8,119 nt of DNA, taken from contig CANHWS010000156.1 in NCBI GenBank assembly GCA_947464365.1, positions 1-8,119 on the forward strand, written 5' to 3'. The notes under the pieces are model-generated. The model was not told the DNA's origin and searched no databases. It saw only the letters and a program-made list of their open reading frames with translations. Below, in pieces: positions 1 to 4,709 of the stretch. The translations under genes were made by a program, and so were the position numbers. How positions within the stretch are numbered: position 1 is the stretch's first letter; each line of letters starts with the position of its first letter. Source of the stretch: Cytophagaceae bacterium. GTDB taxonomy: Bacteria > Bacteroidota > Bacteroidia > Cytophagales > Flexibacteraceae.

Positions 1-122
1 TCGATAACTTCAATGGGTACAAGCTCAAGGTTAATCTAGATAATACGATTGACATTTGGGATGCGTCATACTACAAAGACAACTTGCGGCTTGAGGGTTT
101 GCAGTTAGACTTTGAGGGATAA
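1..122 (+). CDS. 3' end of an unidentified protein (partial)
   Basis: An open frame (codons in phase from position 3) enters from the left edge and stops at TAA 120-122, giving 39 visible C-terminal residues. They are polar and rich in Asp, Asn, Leu and Tyr (begins DNFNGYKLKV, ends LQLDFEG), like the end of an ordinary soluble protein, with no recognisable domain. The start DNF-x-G, then V, D, IW and KD, loosely resembles an internal stretch (about residues 280-302) of the unknown protein at 2836-4299, so remote relatedness is possible but unproven. After the stop the same frame stays open for 29 codons to TGA 210-212 and encodes a short hydrophobic stretch. The coding call rests only on an open frame with protein-like composition, so confidence is modest. 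Confidence 0.5.
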   Translation, partial: DNFNGYKLKVNLDNTIDIWDASYYKDNLRLEGLQLDFEG

Positions 123-260
123 GGGTCGATTGATTATCGAACTCGCTATGATCAACCCCCTTTCGGAATTGTGCTGGCTACAATAGCCATCATTTTAGGC
201 CTTGTTGGCTGACCATCAGAACTACATCAAGCGCCCTATCTTTGCCTTATTTCTTCGCCC
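123..260 (+). other. Intergenic stretch with post-stop open frame
   Basis: This is 138 bases between the left partial gene and the GNAT gene. A weak inverted repeat TCGAT/ATCGA (126-140) follows the stop codon but has no T-run, so I do not call it a terminator. In the frame of the preceding gene, 123-212 reads open and ends in a hydrophobic stretch (GIVLATIAIILGLVG). The only plausible promoter signal is the TATCTTTG box just before the next gene. Confidence 0.4.
237..244 (+). promoter_or_regulatory. Putative Bacteroidota -7 box for the GNAT gene
   Basis: TATCTTTG matches the Bacteroidota sigma-A -7 consensus TAnnTTTG exactly. It sits 16 nt before the ATG at 261, which predicts a transcript start near 251 and a very short leader. 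The nearest upstream TTG triplets (202-207) are farther away than the usual -33 spacing, so the -33 element is poor or absent. Confidence 0.45.
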
Positions 261-1106
261 ATGTTCACCTCCAACCTACACCCAGCCCGCCTAGCCGAAA
301 TTGCCGAGGCACAAACTTTCCGGACGGAGATCCTGCAGCGTTTGGTGGCGCAGATTAGGTTGGATGGAGGTCAAGCTGAGGTTCAGCCCATTGACACAGG
401 GGCGCTGTTCTACTTCGGTCCTGAGGGTTTCTTGAATCTGGGTAACGCCATCGGCATCCAACAGGCTGATGCGCAGCACACAGCGGTCGACGAAGCTGCC
501 CTTGTAGCCGACATCCTGGCCTTCTACCAAGATCGCAAGGTGCAGCCCCGCATTGAGGTCAGCATCAGCGCTAGGCTCACCTTTTTGGCTGCCTTGGCCG
601 AGGCAGGTTTTCATCCCTCTGACCCTGCTAATGTCCTGTCGCTTAACCTAGCAGATTGGACAGTTGGGCAACACCAAGGGAATACTAACTACTCAGTGGA
701 GCAAGCCAGCAAGTATGTCTATACCTCGGACTATGTGCTGGATCGTGTGCTCGAAGGTTATGGCATTGCCCAAACGGAGGTCCATCGGGCTTTCTATCGC
801 AACTGGTTCTTGACGGAGGGCCAGACCATCTGGATTGCCTTCGATGCTGAGAGCGAGCCAGTAGCTGTTGGTTCTTGCCTGGACATCAATGGTCTGAGCT
901 ATCTATCTGGGGCGACGGTGCTGCCTAGGGCGCGTGGGTTAGGGATCCATACGGCACTGCTGCACCAACGGCTGGACTACTTGGCGGCCATCGGGAGCAA
1001 ACGGGTGATCTTTGTGGCTACCCCCGCCTCCGTGTCCGAAGCCAATGCCCTTAAGCTGGGTTTTGGGGTAATCGACACCCGATTTAGGTACGTGAAAGGG
1101 CAATAA
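261..1106 (+). CDS. GNAT family N-acetyltransferase (degenerate tandem GNAT)
   Basis: This 281-residue soluble cytoplasmic protein probably transfers an acyl group from acyl-CoA to an amine; its substrate cannot be read from sequence. The C-terminal half (about 150-281) carries the GNAT signature. Motif A is RARGLGIH at 223-230, fitting the R-x-x-G-x-G/A pyrophosphate-binding loop, and it is followed by a helix. N262 within SEANALKLGF (259-268) matches the usual Asn-to-GF segment of motif B. The N-terminal half (about 10-135) looks like a worn GNAT half: an FYQDRKVQPRIEVS stretch followed by LAALAEAGF resembles the first domain of tandem GNAT enzymes, but it lacks a CoA loop and is probably structural. 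ATG 261 is the first in-frame start and follows a TATCTTTG box. The gene stands alone, and the palindrome array begins at its stop codon. Confidence 0.85.
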   Translation: MFTSNLHPARLAEIAEAQTFRTEILQRLVAQIRLDGGQAEVQPIDTGALFYFGPEGFLNLGNAIGIQQADAQHTAVDEAALVADILAFYQDRKVQPRIEVSISARLTFLAALAEAGFHPSDPANVLSLNLADWTVGQHQGNTNYSVEQASKYVYTSDYVLDRVLEGYGIAQTEVHRAFYRNWFLTEGQTIWIAFDAESEPVAVGSCLDINGLSYLSGATVLPRARGLGIHTALLHQRLDYLAAIGSKRVIFVATPASVSEANALKLGFGVIDTRFRYVKGQ

Positions 1107-1121
1107 TCCCATTAATGGGAT
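1106..1121. repeat. Perfect 16-bp palindrome at the GNAT stop
   Basis: ATCCCATTAATGGGAT is a perfect palindrome with no loop, beginning at the last base of the GNAT stop codon. No T-run follows, so it is a poor intrinsic terminator on either strand. Its sequence differs from the four palindromes just downstream, and its centre lies 23 bp, not 29 bp, from the first of them, so it is probably a separate site. Its role is unknown; a dimeric regulator site is possible. Confidence 0.55.
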
Positions 1122-1127
1122 CAAAAG

Positions 1128-1232
1128 ACAGGTTTTTTACCCTGTCCAAGCCAAATACAGGGTTTTTACCCTGTCAACGGCAAATACAGGGTTTTTACCC
1201 TGCCAATGCTCAATACAGGGTTTTTACCCTGT
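1128..1232. repeat. Tandem array of four 18-bp palindromes at exact 29-bp spacing
   Basis: The unit is ACAGGGTTTTTACCCTGT: 7-bp arms around a TTTT centre. Copies lie at 1128-1145 (one G-to-T change in the left arm), 1157-1174 (perfect), 1186-1203 (last T to C) and 1215-1232 (perfect; arms extend to 9 bp over 1213-1234). Start-to-start distance is 29 bp each time. The 11-bp spacers are partly conserved, of the form C-A-A-n-n-n-C-A-A-T or similar, ending in AAT. The array fills the gap between the GNAT stop and the satD promoter, and the extended last copy overlaps the TATATTTG box. This placement suggests a multi-site operator for the satD-DUF3307 operon. RNA hairpins in a GNAT 3' UTR or a lineage-specific repeat are alternatives. 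Confidence 0.85.
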
Positions 1233-1239
1233 ATATTTG
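1232..1239 (+). promoter_or_regulatory. Putative -7 promoter box of the satD-DUF3307 operon
   Basis: TATATTTG matches TAnnTTTG exactly and lies 28 nt upstream of the satD ATG, predicting a start near 1246 and a leader of about 22 nt. Its first bases are also the end of the fourth palindrome, so a protein bound there would cover the promoter. The -33 region falls within the last palindrome and its preceding spacer, where no clear TTTG is seen. This suggests activator dependence or a weak basal promoter. Confidence 0.55.
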
Positions 1240-1267
1240 GGCACCGAACTAAACAGCCCAACTAGAG

Positions 1268-1915
1268 ATGACGACCTATAACAGTGTAATCACCGGCGAC
1301 CTGGTCAGCTCAGTGGAGGTTGAGCCCAGCCAACTGATGGAAATGCTCAAGGACATGGGGCAGGACCTGCGGGACTTCCTCTACCCTTATGACGAACCCG
1401 TGTTTCAGTTCCGTGGGGATGGTTTGCAGCTGATGTGCCAAGACCCCTCAATGGGCATTACGGTGATGCTGCTCACGAAGGCTTGGCTCGTCTGGCATAG
1501 CCACCAGTATGCTGGCCATACTCTTGACACACGCCTCTATCTAGGTATCGGGGAGACCATCCTGACCAAAAGCCTAGGCAGCTCGGGTGGAGAGGCTTTT
1601 GTGCTTTCGGGCAGGGGGTTGGATAGCCTCAAAGCCCCCATGACGATGGGCATCAGCACCTATCTTGGCCCAGAAGCGGACCTGCCCCTACAGCACCTAG
1701 TCACCTTGCTGGACGAGCTCAGCAGCCGCTGGAAACCCGTACAGGGCGAAACCATGTACTACTTGCTTTTGGGCAATAACTATACCGATATTGCCAACAT
1801 GACGGGCAAAAGCAAGTCCACCGTAGGCGAATCAGGCCGCAGTCTCGGTTGGCCACGGCTTGAGCCCACAATCAGGTATCTGCAAACAAGGTTAGCCCAA
1901 ATAAGCGCAAAATAA
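1268..1915 (+). CDS. SatD family protein: cyclase-like domain plus C-terminal HTH
   Basis: This 215-residue soluble protein is assigned to the SatD family from its opening ITGDLVSS, the RGDG motif, RLYLGIGE and the SGGEAFVLSGRGLD block, in that order. I see the layout of a class III nucleotidyl cyclase. D11 follows the first strand, D51 sits in a GDG hairpin 40 residues later (cyclase metal aspartates are about 44 apart), R89-LYLGIG-95 resembles the cyclase RIGIHxG strand, and G108-EAF...R116 resembles the GxAVNxAxRL helix. Activity is not shown. Residues about 163-206 (LLLGNNYTDIANMTGKSKST, then VGESGRSLGW) look like a helix-turn-helix, so it may bind DNA, perhaps the palindromes upstream. 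ATG 1268 is the first in-frame start after the TATATTTG box. The DUF3307 gene follows 3 nt after its stop, implying co-translation. Family confidence is good; biochemical role is unknown. Confidence 0.8.
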   Translation: MTTYNSVITGDLVSSVEVEPSQLMEMLKDMGQDLRDFLYPYDEPVFQFRGDGLQLMCQDPSMGITVMLLTKAWLVWHSHQYAGHTLDTRLYLGIGETILTKSLGSSGGEAFVLSGRGLDSLKAPMTMGISTYLGPEADLPLQHLVTLLDELSSRWKPVQGETMYYLLLGNNYTDIANMTGKSKSTVGESGRSLGWPRLEPTIRYLQTRLAQISAK

Positions 1916-1918
1916 GCC

Positions 1919-2686
1919 ATGAGCTTTAGTTTCTCCTGTACAGTTTTTGGCCTGATCTTGGGGCACCTGTTGGCTGACTTCTGGTGGCAAAAAACGGCCT
2001 GGGTAGAGGATCGCAAACAGAACAAATGGCGCAGTCGCTCGCTCTACATCCATGGGGTGCTTGGCGGCCTGATGCCAATCCTTGGGGCAGTCCTGACTCT
2101 GGGTTTGATCGGCTCCTTAACACAAACCGCACTTTGGCCCCATGTCGGCTTGGGGCGTTGGCTCCTATTGAGCTTGTCACTCGTGTTGGCGCATACAGGC
2201 ACGGACCTAGCTAAAAGCTATCTGGACGACAACCCTAGCAATTTCGTGCTGGACCAAGTGGCACATCTGGCGGCTTTGTTGGTTGTGGCCTTGGCGCTGC
2301 ACCCCTCCGAGACACAAGCATTGCGGCAACTAGCAGGGCAGCACATAAGTACCGCCCTACTGGTCCAGACCTTGATCCTGATCATCCTGACCAAACCGAG
2401 CTCTTATTTGTTGCAGAGCATCTTTAGGCAATTTGGCCTAGGGACCGACACCAGCAATACCCTACCCAAAGGTGGCGAGCTAATCGGCATCATGGAGCGG
2501 ATCATCATCTTCATTTGTATCATGAGTGGCAACCCAGAGGCCATCGGCTGGATGGTTGCGAGCAAATCCATTTTGCGGTTCAGCCCCAATAACGAATCCA
2601 CCCGGACCGAATATGTGCTGGCAGGCACCCTTTGCAGCACCGTTCTTGCCATTGTATTGTCGTTGGTGGCGAAGGGGTGGGGGTGA
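1919..2686 (+). CDS. DUF3307 family integral membrane protein
   Basis: This 255-residue protein has about six to seven hydrophobic segments (near residues 6-22, 44-66, 80-94, 112-128, 143-160, 190-206 and 232-250) and should sit in the inner membrane. The family is recognised from HLLADFWWQ (16-24), H45, HTGTDLAK (92-99), LDQVAHL (111-117), then GGELIGIMER (185-194), ASKSILRF (214-221) and EYVLAGTLCS (231-240). The H-x3-D, H-x3-D and D-x3-H pattern at or in the membrane segments could form a metal or proton site; that is inference. No activity is known to me. It starts 3 nt after the satD stop without a Shine-Dalgarno sequence, so it is probably translationally coupled. SatD and DUF3307 genes are, from general knowledge, recurrent neighbours, which argues for a shared job. 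Length is typical and nothing appears truncated. Confidence 0.85.
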   Translation: MSFSFSCTVFGLILGHLLADFWWQKTAWVEDRKQNKWRSRSLYIHGVLGGLMPILGAVLTLGLIGSLTQTALWPHVGLGRWLLLSLSLVLAHTGTDLAKSYLDDNPSNFVLDQVAHLAALLVVALALHPSETQALRQLAGQHISTALLVQTLILIILTKPSSYLLQSIFRQFGLGTDTSNTLPKGGELIGIMERIIIFICIMSGNPEAIGWMVASKSILRFSPNNESTRTEYVLAGTLCSTVLAIVLSLVAKGWG

Positions 2687-2835
2687 AGATTGATTGGCTG
2701 AGCCATGATCCTAATCAGACCCTTTGCCTTAGTGCGTGAACAGCGGCTTTACTTCAACCCGCAATAGGAAAAATCCATCGTTTTTGTATGTTTGGCAAAT
2801 GTGGTGCAGCACCACAACAACCAGCAAATAAGACC
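2687..2835 (+). other. Intergenic region before the unknown gene
   Basis: This is 149 bases between the DUF3307 stop and the preferred start of the next gene. It holds a minimal GGCT/AGCC inverted repeat near 2695-2704 without a T-run, a 20-codon ATG frame at 2705-2767 with no other support, and the TATGTTTG box at 2787-2794. I see no clear terminator, so some read-through from the satD operon is possible. Confidence 0.4.
2787..2794 (+). promoter_or_regulatory. Putative -7 box for the unknown gene; bears on its start
   Basis: TATGTTTG matches TAnnTTTG. It overlaps the first possible ATG (2788), which could not then be on the transcript, whose start would be near 2801. The next in-frame ATG (2836) would have a leader of about 35 nt. 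No good -33 TTTG is seen upstream, so the evidence is moderate at best. Confidence 0.4.
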
Positions 2836-4299
2836 ATGGATCAGATAACAGCACAAATCAGTCAGCTTTTGCGGGAGTTTGACGCAATAAACCCTGAAGG
2901 CCTACCCGCTGATGATTTTGCTCGCTACGTTCCAGAAGTACAGGAGGACTACAAGCATAATGGCACCGCTAAGTTTTATCTCAACGAATTATGCTTAAAA
3001 ATTTCCGGCACCGAACCATTTGCCAACCAACGGTTGTATGATGTTTACCGTCCATGGGCTAGTGAGATTGACCAAGCCCTCCATGCCCATGAGGGAATTG
3101 AGCCACCTGGCCCATCCTTGATGGGTAAGAGATCCTATCCCAAAGACATTCATTTTTGTAGTGATTACAGTCAAATTTGGTGGCACTACCGTCCTTTACG
3201 TGAGCGTTTTGCAGAATCGGATCCGAAAAGCTATATCGGGAACTCGATCAATCTGTTGCTGGCATCTTTGCTAACAGATGAGGTGAATTACGACGATGGA
3301 TATATACAGGGTGTCATTAGCAGAACCTGGACCGTCAATGAAATCGAACAATGGTTGTTAGACCCTAATCCATCAGTGCCTAGGGCGGTTAGGGTTACAC
3401 TATGGCTGTCATTGGATATTGTATGTGGTGACGTTTCAGGTTTTTTTTACTCTGAAGAAATGTATTCGTATTTATTGAATGAATACCTAGATGAGTTAAA
3501 GTCATTTGTGCTCAATAGCGACCATAATGTTTTCTTGAGTAACCATTTGCTAAATTTTGCACGGTGGCAATTTGGTTATGTTGAACGCCTTTGGCTAGGC
3601 CTACCCTACCTAGACAGGATAAGAAAGGAATTTTATGTGCTTCACCCTATTTTTTTCCCGTATTACATGTTTGATAACTTCATGGGTATCGAGGTGGACT
3701 TCGATGCGAAGTATTCAGCGATTTGGCAGAGCATTAAAGATAGAAAATTAGCAAGAGAGGAACAAGCCAATGTTGCGCAACCGGAGCCGAAACCAATACC
3801 AAAGGCCCCCATACCAATGCGCACAAAACCAAAAACCCTCAGCAATTGGGATCGGGTCTTAATTTATTTTGGCCTTAAGCAAAAGCCAAAAGCAAAGCCA
3901 ATGTTACCACCGGTGCAGGTAGATATAGAGGTACAACCAGAAGCTCCAACACCAGAGCCCATCAAACTGGAACAACCTATCCAACCCAAACCAGCACCGC
4001 CCAAACCAGACCCTAGTAGCTACAGCTTTGACCCTGGGTTCTTCGATAGGCTCAAGGAAGAGGCCCAGTTGCTTCGCCCTGGCATGAAGGTCTTGGACTA
4101 TTTATTGTGGTATGGCGAGCATAATTATCGAGGTAGGCAAGCCGAGTATGATCACTTTATCGTCTGGCTCCGAGACCATGGTTTTGAGTTCGAGGGGGAT
4201 GACCCGCTTGGCCTCAAGGACTTGGCCGACCAATGGAAAAATGTTAATCAGTCGCCAAAGCGTCGTTGGGGCCGGATGTTTGTAAGGTCTGCGATTTGA
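2836..4299 (+). CDS. Hypothetical protein with proline-rich linker
   Basis: I do not recognise this protein. From ATG 2836 it has 487 residues; an in-frame ATG at 2788 would add 16 residues of low-complexity sequence. I prefer 2836 because a TATGTTTG promoter box overlaps the earlier ATG. Residues 1-310 are helical and rich in Trp, Tyr and Phe, with no signal peptide or membrane segment. Residues about 315-395 are a Pro/Lys/Glu-rich linker, probably disordered, interrupted by a small island (TLSNWDRVLIYFGLKQ, 334-349). Residues 396-487 form a compact acidic/aromatic domain (LDYLLWYGEHNYRGR, then DHFIVWLRDHGFEFEGDD) and a basic tail (KRRWGRMFVR). The first two thirds are AT-richer than the neighbours, which may indicate an accessory or recently gained gene. 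A stretch near 280-302 loosely resembles the partial protein at 1-122. It appears to be expressed alone. Confidence 0.75.
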   Translation: MDQITAQISQLLREFDAINPEGLPADDFARYVPEVQEDYKHNGTAKFYLNELCLKISGTEPFANQRLYDVYRPWASEIDQALHAHEGIEPPGPSLMGKRSYPKDIHFCSDYSQIWWHYRPLRERFAESDPKSYIGNSINLLLASLLTDEVNYDDGYIQGVISRTWTVNEIEQWLLDPNPSVPRAVRVTLWLSLDIVCGDVSGFFYSEEMYSYLLNEYLDELKSFVLNSDHNVFLSNHLLNFARWQFGYVERLWLGLPYLDRIRKEFYVLHPIFFPYYMFDNFMGIEVDFDAKYSAIWQSIKDRKLAREEQANVAQPEPKPIPKAPIPMRTKPKTLSNWDRVLIYFGLKQKPKAKPMLPPVQVDIEVQPEAPTPEPIKLEQPIQPKPAPPKPDPSSYSFDPGFFDRLKEEAQLLRPGMKVLDYLLWYGEHNYRGRQAEYDHFIVWLRDHGFEFEGDDPLGLKDLADQWKNVNQSPKRRWGRMFVRSAI

Positions 4300-4327
4300 T
4301 TTTCCTTCCGAGTCGAGACCTTTTCTT

Positions 4328-4437
4328 TCTGAACTCGGATTCCAGAAGTAAGATTGAAAGGATTATAGGGATTGGCTTGCAGCGTCTTGCCTGTCTTGCG
4401 GCTAGCTCACCAGTCCGGATTGGTACACACGAATCCC
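4328..4437. repeat. Direct repeat copy A (116-bp period)
   Basis: This is the first of two copies offset by exactly 116 bp from 4444-4553. Positions 4328-4401 match the second copy at 64 of 74 bases by my hand alignment. The next 21 bases (4402-4422) are unrelated but equal in length, and the last 15 (GTACACACGAATCCC) are identical. It contains degenerate GGATT iterations at roughly 9-10-bp spacing. It lacks the inverted right arm found after copy B, so it looks like a truncated or tandemly added element. Reading frames across it in both directions are not credible genes. Confidence 0.8.
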
Positions 4438-4441
4438 TTTC

Positions 4442-4590
4442 TGTCTGAACTAGGATTTTAGAAATAAGATTGACAGGATTACATGGATTAGCTTGCAGCG
4501 TCCTGCCTGTTTTGCGGGTACCTAAGGTGTGCAGATGCGTACACACGAATCCCAAAAATCCGTCTAATCCTTTCAATCCTAGTTCAGACA
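4442..4590. mobile_element. MITE-like non-coding element (copy B plus inverted right arm)
   Basis: This element of about 149 bp is bounded by perfect 16-bp terminal inverted repeats, TGTCTGAACTAGGATT at 4442-4457 and its complement at 4575-4590. The inner flanks repeat the theme: GATTGA-n-AGGATTA-n-n-n-GGATT occurs on both arms in opposite orientation. It encodes no transposase and I see no clear target duplication. From memory, GTCTGAAC-bounded arrays of GGATT occur between genes in many Bacteroidota genomes; I cannot verify that here. It could be a non-autonomous transposable element, a REP/BIME-like repeat or a structured RNA. Copy A lies immediately upstream. Confidence 0.65.
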
Positions 4591-4634
4591 AGTACAACCC
4601 TCCGTTTTGACATTACCCATCCCACATCCCCCGT

Positions 4635-4642
4635 TATATTTG
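4635..4642 (+). promoter_or_regulatory. hutH: Putative hutH promoter (-7 box)
   Basis: TATATTTG is an exact TAnnTTTG match, the same octamer as at 1232-1239. A TTTG (4606-4609) lies upstream with a 25-nt gap, slightly longer than usual, and may act as the -33 element. A start near 4649 would give a 5' leader of about 60 nt. The promoter lies just outside the MITE-like element, so that insertion separates it from the previous gene but does not supply the box. Confidence 0.55.
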
Positions 4643-4709
4643 CAGCAGTTTTTTTGGGCGACTAGGTGTTGGCATCCATGCCTACAGCTGCTAGCCTGCC
4701 ACATACACC

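Larger units (their letters stand above)
4300..4709. other. Long intergenic region with repeats and the hutH promoter
   Basis: These 410 bases carry no credible gene. From left to right they hold a short spacer (4300-4327) with a TCCGAGT/ACTCGGA inverted pair (4307-4313 and 4333-4339), repeat copy A, the MITE-like element with copy B, a spacer with TTTTG at 4605-4609, the TATATTTG box at 4635-4642, and a hutH leader of about 60 nt with a T7 run at 4650-4656. The leader has a weak CAGCAG/CTGCT pairing but no recognisable riboswitch. Confidence 0.6.

Noticed and set aside
1106..1145. Intrinsic terminator for the GNAT gene
   Set aside because: The 16-bp palindrome and the first array copy can form hairpins, but no T-run follows either on the coding strand.
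1128..1232. CRISPR array, because of a 29-bp periodicity
   Set aside because: 29 bp is the full pitch (18-bp palindrome plus 11-bp spacer). Spacers are too short and similar to each other, and no cas genes are present.
1268..2686. Direct assignment as a Pycsar antiphage system
   Set aside because: SatD and DUF3307 are different families from known Pycsar cyclases and effectors, and no other defence gene is visible. I keep only the analogy as a hypothesis.
2705..2767. Small 20-codon gene between DUF3307 and the unknown protein
   Set aside because: It has no promoter or ribosome site of its own, no recognisable peptide features, and a length expected by chance.
4307..4339. Hairpin terminator TCCGAGT/ACTCGGA after the unknown gene
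   Set aside because: The stem has only 7 bp, the loop is about 19 nt, there is no trailing T-run, and the right arm lies inside repeat copy A.
4442..4590. Full insertion sequence
   Set aside because: Terminal inverted repeats are present but the 149-bp interval cannot encode a transposase and no target duplication is apparent.
4244..4597. Minus-strand reading frame of 117 codons across the repeats
   Set aside because: It runs through repeat copies A and B and the inverted arm, and overlaps the end of the unknown gene. Its product is repeat translation with no domain.
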